From Fibrobacter succinogenes (GTDB lineage: Bacteria > Fibrobacterota > Fibrobacteria > Fibrobacterales > Fibrobacteraceae): a DNA stretch of 64,000 nucleotides. This document shows, piece after piece, positions 16,848-27,398 of this stretch. How positions within the stretch are numbered: the stretch's first letter is position 1; every line of letters starts with the position of its first letter. The stretch covers positions 1 through 64,000 of the forward strand of contig NZ_CACZDK010000001.1 of assembly GCF_902779965.1 (NCBI RefSeq), read 5' to 3'. Below the pieces are notes generated by a model. It was not told where the DNA came from and did no database searches. It saw only the letters and a list, made by a program, of their open reading frames with translations. The position numbers and the translations under genes are program-made.

Positions 16848-16915
16848 GAGGTCGCCGATTCACGGCTTTGAGGTGTGAGGTCGGCGCGTCGTGCCTTTGA
16901 GTCTAGGACTTAAGT
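16848..16915. repeat. GAGGTCGG/GTGAGG low-complexity stretch
   Basis: Degenerate words GGTGGTGAGGTCGCC, TTTGAGGTGTGAGGTCGG and TTTGAGTCTAGGACTTAAG. Related words occur at 55998-56140 near rlmH. Confidence 0.4.
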
Positions 16916-16931
16916 TTGAAATTTGTTAGTA

Positions 16932-16958
16932 CAAGAGCCCGCCTTTGGCGGGCTCTTG
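16932..16958 (+). terminator. Hairpin after mrcA
   Basis: CAAGAGCCCGCC, TTT, GGCGGGCTCTTG: a perfect 12-bp GC-rich stem about 90 nt past the mrcA stop. The T tract after it is poor, so it is a weaker intrinsic terminator than the others. Confidence 0.6.
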
Positions 16959-17061
16959 TCATGAAAAGCAGCGGCCTTGCGCCGCATTTTTTTTGTATGT
17001 CGTAACCCCGGTTTTATACTGAGGTCGTCTTTGTACATCGTCATTTTGATGCTCTCTGCTC

Positions 17062-17271
17062 GTCATTCTGAAGGGCGTAGCCCTGAAGAATCCCCCGAAA
17101 GGCGAGAGTCGCAGCCATGCTTGCATGGATATGACCGAGTCGAAGGGGGAGGGGCGTAGCACCATCCAGTTAAGTCTTGATTGTACAGTAACTAGATCCT
17201 TCACGTTGTTCAGGATGACGTCTAGTGGGTTCTGTGACTGGATCCTTCGTCACTGCGTTCCTCAGGATGAC
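17062..17271. repeat. Dispersed palindromic element, long form plus short form
   Basis: GTCATTCTGAAGG, GGCGAGAGTCGC, CCATGCTTGCATGG, ATGACCGAGTCG and CCATCCAGTTAAGTCTTG, then returning arms ending CAGGATGACG twice. It matches the 9813 element and the rnhB insertion in block order. It lies in the gap between mrcA and groL, which holds no gene. Confidence 0.8.
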
Positions 17272-17344
17272 GTTTGAAGGGGACTTCTGGATGCTGTCAT
17301 AAGGTGACCCCGCAACAAGTGCTGGGGGACAGTGAGAGTACAAA

Positions 17345-17376
17345 AAATCCCGACTCATTGTTGTGAGTCGGGATTT
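17345..17376 (-). terminator. groESL terminator
   Basis: AAATCCCGACTCA (17345-17357) pairs perfectly with TGAGTCGGGATTT (17364-17376); on the minus strand TTTTTTG follows. It lies about 80 nt past the groL stop. Confidence 0.85.
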
Positions 17377-17456
17377 CTGTGGAGTTAGAATATGAAATTC
17401 TAGTTATTAAATGCGCTATGTTCGCGCATTTAACATTCGCACCTAGCGGTCGTAGA

Positions 17457-19106
<1,650 letters not shown>

Positions 19107-19117
19107 TTAAAATTTTT

Positions 19118-19233
19118 GATTTAGTTAGAAGTTGGAAGTAGGAAGTTAGAAGTGAATTTTTCGCGGCTTCGCCGCCCGTTTTAGATGTGCCTACGGCACC
19201 ATTTTTTATCCTGTCTACTGCCTACTGTCTACT
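19118..19233. repeat. GTAGGAAGT-type mosaic between groS and groL
   Basis: TTAGTTAGAAGTTGGAAGTA at the groL side and CTGTCTACTGCCTACTGTCT near the groS stop, with a GC-rich CGGCTTCGCCGCC hairpin between. The words match those at 26705, 38796 and 56606. Confidence 0.6.
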
Positions 19234-19513
19234 ACAAAGTAGCGATAACGTCGGATTCCTTGACGATGAGGTAGTTTTCGCCATCGACGGTAACTTCGGT
19301 ACCACTGTACTTGCCGTAAAGCACCACGTCGCCAACCTTGACTTCCATAGCGACGAGTTCACCCTTGTCGTTCTTGCGACCCGGACCTACGGCCACGACC
19401 TTACCTTGCATCGGCTTTTCCTTTGCATTATCCGGAATGAAGAGACCGGAAGAGGTCTTCTGTTCGGCTTCTGCCGGCTTGACAACGATTCGATCTGCTA
19501 AAGGCTTGATCAT
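19232..19513 (-). CDS. groS: Co-chaperonin GroES
   Basis: A 93-residue protein with the family layout: [20 protein letters not shown], the mobile-loop region [14 protein letters not shown], then [27 protein letters not shown] and a C-terminal ESDVIATL. It caps GroEL. An AGAGGA site precedes the ATG. It is the first gene of the groESL unit. No CIRCE inverted repeat (TTAGCACTC-N9-GAGTGCTAA) occurs upstream, so HrcA control is not indicated. Confidence 0.97.
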   Translation of the reverse strand: MIKPLADRIVVKPAEAEQKTSSGLFIPDNAKEKPMQGKVVAVGPGRKNDKGELVAMEVKVGDVVLYGKYSGTEVTVDGENYLIVKESDVIATL

Positions 19514-19614
19514 TATTTTTATCCTCTTTTGGGCTTTGCCCTTTGTTAAATTGCTTGGTCCTATTGAATTTGGTTATGTTCCAATTTGGACCGTTTTTGT
19601 TTTCGACCCTTTTA

Positions 19615-19632
19615 GAGCAATTTCCGTGCCAA
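19615..19632 (-). promoter_or_regulatory. Sigma-54 (-24/-12) promoter of groESL
   Basis: The minus strand reads TTGGCACGGAAATTGCTC, an exact match to the sigma-54 consensus YTGGCACGnnnnTTGCW. The GG (19630-19629) and GC (19618-19617) dinucleotides are separated by exactly 10 nt. It predicts a start near 19605 and a leader of about 90 nt before groS. Sigma-54 promoters need an AAA+ activator; none is encoded nearby. Confidence 0.75.
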
Positions 19633-19858
19633 AGTTCCAATTCTATAGAATATGTGTGAAGAATGGTGCGCGACAATTAAAAACGTTTTGTTTTGAAACT
19701 GGAACATGCGACACTTTTTTTTGATGTGTTTAAAAATGAAACTTTATCATTTTCCCCGTGAGGGAAAAAATTGAGGTGTAAGGGGCCTAATTGGAGTTGT
19801 TTTCTGATTTCAAATGATTATAAATGTGTTTTTTTGTGTATGATTTTTTTATCTTTCA

Positions 19859-19870
19859 CCTTACGTAAGG
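19859..19870 (+). promoter_or_regulatory. 12-bp palindrome before the nucleotidyltransferase gene
   Basis: CCTTACGTAAGG, directly after a TATCTTTC box (19850-19857), so it would overlap the transcription start. It may be an operator or a chance palindrome. Confidence 0.3.
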
Positions 19871-19906
19871 GTGTTTGAAAGCACTAAAATGTAAAAGGGT
19901 TTTTGA

Positions 19907-20827
19907 ATGAAAATTGTTCTTCCTGTTGCTGGAAATGGCGTTCGCCTTCGTCCGTACACGGAAAATCTTCCAAAATGTTTGCTTCCTGTTGCTGGAAAGA
20001 CAATCATAGATTGGATTGTCGATGATGCTCTTTTTTTGAAACCTTCCGAGACTATTTTTATAACGGGATATAAAGCTCCAGTTGTTGATGAATTCTTGAA
20101 GCAGAAACCTGAATGGGGTGCCGTTCGTACTGTTGTTCAGTCCAATCCGCAAGGTTTAGGAGAGGCTATAAGTCTTTCTCTTCCGTATGTTAACGATGAC
20201 GAACCGCTTTTAATTATTCTTGGCGATACGCTGTTCGAAGCTGACTTGTCAATTCTTAGTAAGGCTTCTGAAAATATTCTCTATACGTTCAAGGTCGAAG
20301 ATCCCAAGCGTTTTGGCGTTGCCGTGACGGATGCTGATGGCCGTATTGAACGCCTTGTGGAAAAGCCGCAAGAATTCGTTTCGGACGAAGCTATAGTTGG
20401 AATTTATTACATCAAGGATGTCAAGGCCCTTAAGGAAGCCTTGAATTACCTGATGCAGAACGATATCCGCACGAAGGGCGAGTTCCAGTTGACGGATGCG
20501 CTTGAACGTATGATTCAGGGCGGTTGCAAGTTCCGTACGGCTCCGGTTCAAAAGTGGTTGGACTGCGGCCTCGTTGAAACTTTGCTTTCGACGAATGCGC
20601 ATATCCTTAAACGTAATGCTGAATCGGTTCCGCAGTTCGAGGGGTCCGAAATTATAGAACCCTGCCATATCGGAAAAAATGCGGTTATCAAGAATTCCAA
20701 GGTCGGTCCTAATGTGTCGGTTGGGGATAATTGTGTGATTGAAAATGCTGAAATCAGCAACGCAATCCTTTGGGATGGTGTTAAGGTTGCTAATCAGAAG
20801 CTTGCGGGCACGGTGGTTCACGAATAA
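19907..20827 (+). CDS. Sugar-phosphate nucleotidyltransferase (RfbA/GlmU-like)
   Basis: 306 residues. The N-terminal Rossmann-like domain has the NDP-sugar pyrophosphorylase signature GNGVRLRPYTENLPKCLLPV, with LGDTLFEAD for metal binding and VEKPQE for sugar contact. The C-terminal 60 residues (IGKNAVIKNSKVGPNVSVGD) form hexapeptide-repeat turns of a left-handed beta-helix. It would couple a sugar-1-phosphate to an NTP to make an activated sugar for envelope glycans. The substrate cannot be read from sequence alone. Single gene with its own terminator. Confidence 0.85.
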   Translation: MKIVLPVAGNGVRLRPYTENLPKCLLPVAGKTIIDWIVDDALFLKPSETIFITGYKAPVVDEFLKQKPEWGAVRTVVQSNPQGLGEAISLSLPYVNDDEPLLIILGDTLFEADLSILSKASENILYTFKVEDPKRFGVAVTDADGRIERLVEKPQEFVSDEAIVGIYYIKDVKALKEALNYLMQNDIRTKGEFQLTDALERMIQGGCKFRTAPVQKWLDCGLVETLLSTNAHILKRNAESVPQFEGSEIIEPCHIGKNAVIKNSKVGPNVSVGDNCVIENAEISNAILWDGVKVANQKLAGTVVHE

Positions 20828-20876
20828 TTTTTGAAAGGCCTTTGCACAAACTGTGCGACCCGTACGAATCGCATTT

Positions 20877-20907
20877 AAAAAGGACATCGCAGCGCGATGT
20901 CCTTTTT
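20877..20907 (+). terminator. Intrinsic terminator after the nucleotidyltransferase gene
   Basis: AAAAAGGACATCGC, then GCGATGTCCTTTTT after a 3-nt loop: perfect stem plus T run. It can also stop minus-strand transcription. Confidence 0.85.
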
Positions 20908-20916
20908 GCATTCCTC

Positions 20917-20961
20917 TAGTAACTATTAACTAATAACTATTAACTAGTTACTAGTAACTGC
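20917..20961. repeat. TAACTATTAACTAG mosaic
   Basis: Words CTAGTAACTATTAACTAATA and CTATTAACTAGTTACTAG. The sequence is nearly self-complementary and lies between two convergent genes. Confidence 0.55.
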
Positions 20962-20971
20962 GCCTCCGGCG

Positions 20972-23377
20972 CTACTGCACGTCTACAGTGACTTTGTACA
21001 TCGACTTGTCCTTGAAATTGCGGAGGGCGTCTCTCGGAGCCGTGATGACCTTGAGGTTCTTCTTGGTGATGCCCGGCTGTGCGCGTAACACCTTGAGCAA
21101 ATCGGCGTTTCGCTTTGCCGCCATTTGCGGAAGAACCTTCATCATGTAGTTCTTGTCGATTTCGGCGGAATGTTCCTTGACGTAAGCCTTGAATTCCGAA
21201 TCCTTGTCCTTGATTTCTTCGATGGCTCTGTAGTCGAGTTCGTTCAGTTCGGTCTTGTTGTTTTTTTGTTTGTAGAAGTCAATCTTGAGCTGCTTGACTT
21301 TGTATTCCTTAGCCGTCTTTCTCGGGTTGTAATACTGCGTGAAAATCAACATGAGGTTTTGATCTTTCTGGATCATTTCCGTCATCTTGATGGCCTTGGC
21401 GTACTGCTCGCTTGTGAACGATTCTGTGTTTGCATCAATTAGCACTTCGTCGTTCTTGCCGAGGTCAAAGCCAAGGGCGCTTGCTCCTGCCATGGCGAGG
21501 TTTCCAACGAGTCTAAACGGAGACACGGCGACCTTCACGAGCAGGTTCACGACGGTCTTCCAAATAATCTTGCCGTAGGAAAATTCTGGGTCATCGAGGT
21601 TGCCTTTAACCGGCACGTCGAATTGAATCTTGTCATCCTTATCCTTCAAAATGTAAAGGCCTATCTTCATTGGAACGGTGTATTCCGGATCGATGTCATC
21701 GACCTTGTTGCCGACGGTGATATTGTAAATGTCGATAGTGTTCTTGCTATTGAGATTGCGTTCGACAATCTTGTTATCGCTAGCGAAGGCGAGTGTTCCG
21801 GCCTTAATGGGGTAGGCCGTGTAGTGTAGCGAGTAGTTCGAGAAATGCTTGAGCGCAAGGTTCTTGACGCTGATGTAAATGTCCATCGTGTTGAGGTTGC
21901 TGAGTGCGCCGTGGTACTTGAGCGCGAGGCTTCCGCCTTCGGGGAACGAGGCTGCGACATTCACGTTGCAAGGAGTATCGTAATTGATGTTTTGGCCGGT
22001 TACGGTAATGGCGCTCACTTTATAGTTAAACGGACGGATAATGGTGTGGTCGGTTGCTGTAATGTATGTGTTTTTGACCAAAAGCTTGTTGATTTTTGCC
22101 TTGAGTTTTTTGGCCTTGGCGGGCTTTTCGTTAGCGGCTTTGGCGACTTTCGTTGTGTCACTTGCGGCTTCATTTGCAGCTTCTGCAGGTGGTTCGGCGC
22201 TGGGTTCTGCTTTGGGTTCGGCCTTGGGCGTTGCTGCAAGGTTTGCGGTTTTATCAGCCGGAGTTTCGTCCTGGGTGATGGTTGAATCCGATGCCGCGGA
22301 ATCGGCACTTGTCTTGCTCTTGCTCATCGGGGTAAGGAGTATGTCAAAATTTGTCTTACTATCCTTGTACAAGTCGATGTGGGCAAATGCGCCGTCTACG
22401 ATGACAGAATCGATGAGGTAAGCGTTTTCGGTCAAGTTGGCCTTGTTGATGCCTACGATAACGTTTTCGGCGCCGAGTTTGCTTCCGCTCTTTTCGGTGA
22501 GGTCAATTTTATCGAGTGTAACTTTACCCTTGACATTCGAGGAGAGAATGCTGTTGATGTTTCCGGTGATGGTGATGTTTGCTGAAAGGTAACCCGAAAA
22601 GTCTTTGTATGTGATAAAATCGTTCAGGTACGGCTTGATGCAAGCGAGTGCGAATCGATGGAGGTTCAAGTAAATGTCGAAATTGTACGTGGCCATGTTG
22701 GCATCGACTTTTACGCTCAGGTCACCACCGTCTGCGAATTTGAGGCTTACATCGACGCCAGTGGCGTTATCTTCGAGGTAGACTGCCGGAATGTTGATCG
22801 AGAAATCCTTGAGGTGGAACTTGGAGCCAATCTTTGTGTCTTGGTAAATGATGTTGCCTTTTTCGAAGATGATGTTGCGGAGGCTGAGTTTGACTGGGAG
22901 GCCGGCTGCGATTTCTGCGGCACTTTTGCCTTCGCTATCCTGAACTTTCTTTTCTTCGGGGTGCTCGGCATAATAGATGCTATCTTTCTGAGCAAGAAAA
23001 TCCAGAATGTCGCTGAAGTTGAATCGTGCGCCGTGCTGTGTGGTGCGCACATAAAGCGCTTTCATGTAGATGTCGCTAATATCTAGTGTTCCCGTGATAA
23101 GTTTCAGCGGATTGATGTTTATGCTGAACTTGTCGAATGCGACAAATTTTGTCTTGTCGTCGGCTTCCATGACTGCGAGTGTATCGACATCGAGAACATA
23201 GGTGAACGGGTTCAGGCTGATATCCTTGATGGTGATGCTTCGACCAATCATTTCTTTGGAATGTTCTTCGATGTAGCTGCGGGCGATTTTTGGCCCAATG
23301 AGGAGTGCTGCAAAGTAGAGGACGACGAGTGACCCCAAAACGATGAGGGTGATTTTGACGGGCTTTTTCAATTTCAT
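20972..23377 (-). CDS. DUF748/AsmA-like envelope protein
   Basis: About 801 residues from the ATG at 23377, which has AAGGGG upstream; an earlier in-frame start would precede the membrane helix with 30 unusual residues. One N-terminal transmembrane helix (VKITLIVLGSLVVLYFAALL) anchors a long periplasmic beta-rich region. SIEEH-type and ISLNPFTYVLDVDTLAV, FDKFSINI and LDISDIYMKALYV segments are typical of DUF748, a relative of AsmA/TamB proteins linked to lipid transport and envelope assembly. A 60-residue Ala/Glu/Lys/Pro-rich linker (PKAEPKAEPSAEPPAEAA) splits the two halves. It is convergent with the nucleotidyltransferase gene. Confidence 0.8.
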   Translation of the reverse strand: MKLKKPVKITLIVLGSLVVLYFAALLIGPKIARSYIEEHSKEMIGRSITIKDISLNPFTYVLDVDTLAVMEADDKTKFVAFDKFSININPLKLITGTLDISDIYMKALYVRTTQHGARFNFSDILDFLAQKDSIYYAEHPEEKKVQDSEGKSAAEIAAGLPVKLSLRNIIFEKGNIIYQDTKIGSKFHLKDFSINIPAVYLEDNATGVDVSLKFADGGDLSVKVDANMATYNFDIYLNLHRFALACIKPYLNDFITYKDFSGYLSANITITGNINSILSSNVKGKVTLDKIDLTEKSGSKLGAENVIVGINKANLTENAYLIDSVIVDGAFAHIDLYKDSKTNFDILLTPMSKSKTSADSAASDSTITQDETPADKTANLAATPKAEPKAEPSAEPPAEAANEAASDTTKVAKAANEKPAKAKKLKAKINKLLVKNTYITATDHTIIRPFNYKVSAITVTGQNINYDTPCNVNVAASFPEGGSLALKYHGALSNLNTMDIYISVKNLALKHFSNYSLHYTAYPIKAGTLAFASDNKIVERNLNSKNTIDIYNITVGNKVDDIDPEYTVPMKIGLYILKDKDDKIQFDVPVKGNLDDPEFSYGKIIWKTVVNLLVKVAVSPFRLVGNLAMAGASALGFDLGKNDEVLIDANTESFTSEQYAKAIKMTEMIQKDQNLMLIFTQYYNPRKTAKEYKVKQLKIDFYKQKNNKTELNELDYRAIEEIKDKDSEFKAYVKEHSAEIDKNYMMKVLPQMAAKRNADLLKVLRAQPGITKKNLKVITAPRDALRNFKDKSMYKVTVDVQ

Positions 23378-23550
23378 AGTTGTAATCCCCTTGGCGTCCA
23401 AAGCCATGGTTAAAATTTCAACATAAAATAAAATAGCAAAATCGTATCTTTTGGCATCTTGTTGCAAAATATTGTATGTTGTTTACCGTAATAAACAATA
23501 AGGTTGCTTTTTTTAAGATTGTCCTAGACTAAAAAAGTTATTCTTAGGTT

Positions 23551-25266
23551 ATGGACGCGAGAATACATTATTGCCAGCCGGGTTACGCCCTTTCATCACC
23601 CAAGACTTTTTTGATAGCTTTGGGAGAGAACGCCTCTTTTGCAGAGGTGAAATTCAAAATTTTGGACGCTTCGTCAAAGTGCGTTTTTGAAGGTGCTGCT
23701 GAAAAATTTTGCCAATGCAATTATACGGGTGAATTTTTGTACAAGGGTGATTTTTCTGCGGTTCGTGCTCCGGGGCAATACCGGATTGTTCTCGAAGATT
23801 TTAATGTTACTTCGCATGTCTTTGATATTTCGAATGAATGGCTTGCGCGTGAGACGAAGGCTAATATCAAGTCGTTCTATTATCAGCGGAGTGGCGTGGA
23901 ATTGCCTGCAAAATTTGCAGGGGCTTGGGCACGCCCGGCGGCGCATTTGGACGACAAATTGGAATTCCACCCGACGATGAATCGTTCCGGAATTTGGAAT
24001 GCTCACGGTGGCTGGTACGATGCTGGCGATTATGGCAAGTACATTGTGAATGGTGGCGTGAGTGTTGCTACGTTGATGCTTGCTTGCGAACTGCGAAAAA
24101 ATTCTGATTTTGTTGGTGGCGCCTCGTTCAAGGAATCGTTTGAACAGCCTGTGAGTTTGCTCGACGAAATCCGTTTTGAACTCGATTTTTTCTTGCGTAT
24201 GCAAGATGATGATGGTGGTGTTTTTTTCAAGGTGACTCCGTATCGTTGGGATGGCTTTGTGAGCCCAACGGAATCTGATGCATCGCAAAAACGCTACATT
24301 CTCGGAAAATCGACTTCATCGACTTTGAATTTTGCGGGCGCGCTTGCGCAGGCGCATCGCGTATATGCGAATGTCGATGCTGAATTTGCAACAAAGTGCT
24401 TGAAGGCGAGTGTTCGTGCATACTTGTGGGCCGAACAAAATCCCGAAGTGGATTGGCCGCACAACACGGAAGGTAGCGGCGGCTATGGCGATCCCGATTT
24501 AGGCGATGACTTTTTCTGGGCACGTGCAATGTTGTACCGCGCACTTGTTGATCGTAATGCTGCGGGGAATGCCGTTGCAGGTGATGATGCCGCTGGTTTT
24601 GCAGTTGATAATGCCGCGGATGGAAATGCTGCGGATCTGCTCAAGCGGATTGAATCGCAAATTCCAGCGGATATGGAAGCGTATTTGCCAACATATGGAT
24701 TGCAATGGCGTTCAATGCAGAATTTGGCTTGGTTTGCGCTTGCAACAATGGATTGCAAGTGGACGGAAAAAGCGCGTATGGCGTTTAAGTACACGGCCGA
24801 AGAAATCCTCAAGTTGCAAAACGAAGATCCGTATAGCCTTTCGATCCGCAAGTTTATCTGGGGTAGCAATGGCGATATTGCAAACCATGCATTGACTTTG
24901 TATTTAGCGTATGAATGGTTTGGTGATGCAAAGTATCGCATTGCCGCCATGGAGCAAATTGAATTTGTTTATGGCAAGAATCCTGTGGATGTCTGCTTTG
25001 TGACGGGCTCTGCGTGGAATTCTCCGAAGTTCCCGCACCACCGCATTAGCCATTCCGATGGGGTAGTGGAACCTGTGCCTGGGCTTGTTGTAGGTGGCAT
25101 CAATATAGATCGTCAGGATGCACATCGCAATCCGCATTATCTCGGGGATGCTCCGGGAATGTCTTATGCAGATGAACAATGCTCTTTTGCCAGTAACGAA
25201 GTCGCTATTAACTGGAGTGCGCCTTTGACGGCAGCCTTGTTGTTGTCTATTTCTTCTTTGCCTTAG
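23551..25266 (+). CDS. GH9 endoglucanase/cellodextrinase without a signal peptide
   Basis: 571 residues. An N-terminal Ig-like domain (residues of about 1-105, FSAVRAPGQYRIVLED) precedes the GH9 alpha/alpha barrel. Catalytic motifs are intact: GGWYDAGDYGKY with nucleophile-activating Asp157/Asp160, PHHRISHSDG, and NEVAINWSAP with general-acid Glu550. No signal peptide and no sorting domain are present, so the enzyme is predicted to be cytosolic and to act on imported cellodextrins, like known intracellular GH9 cellodextrinases. An Ala/Gly/Asp-rich insert (about residues 333-352) of near-repeated Asn-Ala-Ala units is unusual. It overlaps the convergent DUF218 gene by 20 bp. Confidence 0.9.
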   Translation: MDARIHYCQPGYALSSPKTFLIALGENASFAEVKFKILDASSKCVFEGAAEKFCQCNYTGEFLYKGDFSAVRAPGQYRIVLEDFNVTSHVFDISNEWLARETKANIKSFYYQRSGVELPAKFAGAWARPAAHLDDKLEFHPTMNRSGIWNAHGGWYDAGDYGKYIVNGGVSVATLMLACELRKNSDFVGGASFKESFEQPVSLLDEIRFELDFFLRMQDDDGGVFFKVTPYRWDGFVSPTESDASQKRYILGKSTSSTLNFAGALAQAHRVYANVDAEFATKCLKASVRAYLWAEQNPEVDWPHNTEGSGGYGDPDLGDDFFWARAMLYRALVDRNAAGNAVAGDDAAGFAVDNAADGNAADLLKRIESQIPADMEAYLPTYGLQWRSMQNLAWFALATMDCKWTEKARMAFKYTAEEILKLQNEDPYSLSIRKFIWGSNGDIANHALTLYLAYEWFGDAKYRIAAMEQIEFVYGKNPVDVCFVTGSAWNSPKFPHHRISHSDGVVEPVPGLVVGGINIDRQDAHRNPHYLGDAPGMSYADEQCSFASNEVAINWSAPLTAALLLSISSLP

Positions 25267-26098
25267 CGTCTTTTCCTTGAGACTTTTCTAAGGCCTTGAT
25301 AGAATCTCTAACAGCTTCTTTTTCTGATTCTGTCTTTATCTTGTCTTCAATTTTCGGAAGCAATTTTTGGAAATTGACGTTTGAGCGCATTTCACGCTTG
25401 TATTCTGCGTAAGATTTGATCGGCTTGTAATAAGAGGAATCGACGGCTTCGAGCGTGTCGACGTTGAACAAGTCGATATACGACATGAATAACGCTGCCC
25501 AACTGCGGAGCCAATCCTTGCGCGATTCTCTGTTGCTGTACCAGCAAGAGGCGTTATAAGTGACATGCTTGATATCTTTGGTCAAATAAATGGGGCTGTT
25601 CCCGGAAAGCTTTTGGAAAATTCTCTTGACGCGGTATGTGGAGGCGGCATCGGTCAAAAGAAGTACCGTGTCGGCCTTGTGTTTTTTTAGCCACGGGACG
25701 ATTGAATAAGCTTCGCTAATTGTTGAAGGATCGTTATGCGGAACGAGGAATACGGCTTTTTCGCTAAACGAACCCAGCTTCATAAAATCTTCGGCGTAGA
25801 ATTCGGAATTGCTTCTATCGCGGTAAACGCGGCGGCCAAGGAGTAGAACGGAATCGGCTTTGCCTTCTTTTAAAAGGTTGGCTGCAAAGTCGCTGCGTTC
25901 GAGGTCTGCGGTTTGCCCGTCAAGTACAGCAACCCATTTGACGTGTTCGAACGTGTCATCTTCGACAAGCCAATGGCCGCTCTTTTCGAAGATGGTGTAC
26001 GTGATGATGGCGATTGCAAGTAAAACTAGCAGCGCAATTCCTACGCTGAAATTCTTTTTCTTTCGATCGTTCTTATCGGATTTTAGAATGTTTGACAA
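25247..26098 (-). CDS. Membrane-anchored DUF218 (YdcF/SanA-like) protein
   Basis: 283 residues beginning at a TTG with AGG 8 nt upstream; no ATG is available before the membrane helix. An N-terminal helix (FSVGIALLVLLAIAIITYTI) is followed by a DUF218-like Rossmann domain (VAVLDGQTADLERSDFAANL, ADSVLLLGRRVYRD, HNDPSTISEAY) and a Lys-rich C-terminus (KALEKSQGKDAKAKKK). Relatives act in envelope integrity and vancomycin tolerance, but their chemistry is unsettled. Its 3' end overlaps the end of the GH9 gene. Confidence 0.65.
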   Translation of the reverse strand: MSNILKSDKNDRKKKNFSVGIALLVLLAIAIITYTIFEKSGHWLVEDDTFEHVKWVAVLDGQTADLERSDFAANLLKEGKADSVLLLGRRVYRDRSNSEFYAEDFMKLGSFSEKAVFLVPHNDPSTISEAYSIVPWLKKHKADTVLLLTDAASTYRVKRIFQKLSGNSPIYLTKDIKHVTYNASCWYSNRESRKDWLRSWAALFMSYIDLFNVDTLEAVDSSYYKPIKSYAEYKREMRSNVNFQKLLPKIEDKIKTESEKEAVRDSIKALEKSQGKDAKAKKK

Positions 26099-26225
26099 AT
26101 TTTTACCTGCTTTTTCGTTACTATTATAGAAAATAATCGTTGTTGAAAATTTAATTTACTTGATATTTGCTAGTAACTTTGAACTCTTGAAGTGTTTTCC
26201 TAACTAGCAACTTCGAACACGTAAC

Positions 26226-26696
26226 TTACCTCTTTAATTTAACCGAATACTTGTATAAAGCGGCGTCTTCGCCATCGGAATAATATTTTTTGCGGGAATT
26301 GTATAACACAAAACCGTGCTTCTCGTAAAAGGCGCGAGCTTTGGTGTTCCCAACACGGACTTCTAAGAAACATTGATCGCCGTCCTCTGTTAGCTTGTCC
26401 AAACCCGCCTGTAATAGCTGAGTGCCAATGCCCTTGCGCTGTTCGGATTCTTTCGTGGCAATGCTCAACAGTTCGGAATCAGAACCAAGCAAGTGGAAAA
26501 TCGCGTAACCCAGGAGTTCGCCATGGGAATCGACTTTGCCGCATTCGCCGTCTCCATCTTCGCAGACAACGCAGTAGGCATAATTTGCTCGAATTTCAGA
26601 AAGGAACTGCTTTTCATCCCAATCCTGAAATGCAAGTTCTCCTTGCAATTCGAGAACTTGTGGCAAGTCGGATTCTGTCATCTCGCGAATTCGCAT
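26226..26696 (-). CDS. rimI: Ribosomal protein alanine N-acetyltransferase (GNAT family)
   Basis: 156 residues from the ATG at 26696. The GNAT acetyl-CoA motif appears as EQRKGIGTQLLQ, with ARAFYEKHGFVLYNSRKKYY near the end, both typical of RimI. A short acidic insert (VCEDGDGECGKVDSHG) precedes LLGYAIFHLLG. RimI acetylates the N-terminus of ribosomal protein S18. Its position next to tsaB is the common bacterial tsaB-rimI pairing, which supports the call. Confidence 0.85.
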   Translation of the reverse strand: MRIREMTESDLPQVLELQGELAFQDWDEKQFLSEIRANYAYCVVCEDGDGECGKVDSHGELLGYAIFHLLGSDSELLSIATKESEQRKGIGTQLLQAGLDKLTEDGDQCFLEVRVGNTKARAFYEKHGFVLYNSRKKYYSDGEDAALYKYSVKLKR

Positions 26697-26704
26697 AGTT
26701 TTTC

Positions 26705-26770
26705 CCTGTTTACTAACCACCAATCACTAACCACTTCCTACTTCCTACTGACTACCGTCTACTGTCTACT
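26705..26770. repeat. CTACTTCCTACTG mosaic between rimI and tsaB
   Basis: Words ACTAACCACCAATCACTAAC, CACTTCCTACTTCCTACTGA and CTACCGTCTACTGTCTACTA run up to the tsaB stop. Confidence 0.6.
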
Positions 26771-27398
26771 AAACCTTCAACTTCTCGAAGTACGAGGGCT
26801 GGATGTAGTTTGCTTCTTGAATAAGCGAAGGCTTCACGGTTTCGAAAAGCGGAGACCACATGCTAAGCGGCTTATCGGTATCGAGTGTTGTCGCGATGTT
26901 TTTCTCTGCGAATGTTGCAGAAAGAAGTTCGTCGGCGAGGGCGGCTGCATCAACAACGGCGGTCTTCACAGAACTTTCTTTGAGTCGTGCGACGACTTCT
27001 GCGGTTTCGATAAAGCTTTCTTCGTTGTTCAGACGCAAATACCAGAATCCATTGCGCGCGCGAATGACCACCGCAACAGAATCGTCGGCAGAACCAGCAA
27101 AGCAGGCGAGGGCCTGTAATGTTGTCACGCCGTAAAGGTCGCGCTTTCCGCTAAAGCAAAGCCCTTGGCAGAACGCAACACCAGTACGCAGTCCGCTGAA
27201 CGAACCGGGCCCGACTGTTACCATCACGCGCTTTACGTCGTCCAGTGTTGCACCGACTTTAGCGAGCAGAGAATCCAAGCTTGCGCTCAAGACTTCGCCT
27301 TTGCCAGACGGGTCCACGATTTCCTCGTAAACCGAGTCCGCACAAAGCGCCATTGAAATTCCCTTGCGGGAGGTGTCTACTATTAAGTTATAGTTCAT
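26769..27398 (-). CDS. tsaB: tRNA threonylcarbamoyladenosine synthesis protein TsaB
   Basis: A 209-residue ASKHA-fold protein. LIVDTSRKGISMALC at the N-terminus and VGPGSFSGLRTGVAFCQGL are the characteristic TsaB/YeaZ motifs. It is the dimeric partner of TsaD in making t6A37 on ANN-decoding tRNAs. No catalytic metal site is expected in TsaB, and none is seen. It is upstream of rimI on the same strand, separated from it by low-complexity repeat. Confidence 0.93.
   Translation of the reverse strand: MNYNLIVDTSRKGISMALCADSVYEEIVDPSGKGEVLSASLDSLLAKVGATLDDVKRVMVTVGPGSFSGLRTGVAFCQGLCFSGKRDLYGVTTLQALACFAGSADDSVAVVIRARNGFWYLRLNNEESFIETAEVVARLKESSVKTAVVDAAALADELLSATFAEKNIATTLDTDKPLSMWSPLFETVKPSLIQEANYIQPSYFEKLKV

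Noticed and set aside
19514-19760. CIRCE operator or sigma-32 promoter for groESL
   Set aside because: No TTAGCACTC/GAGTGCTAA inverted repeat or CTTGAAA...CCCCAT pair was found; the sigma-54 match is far stronger.
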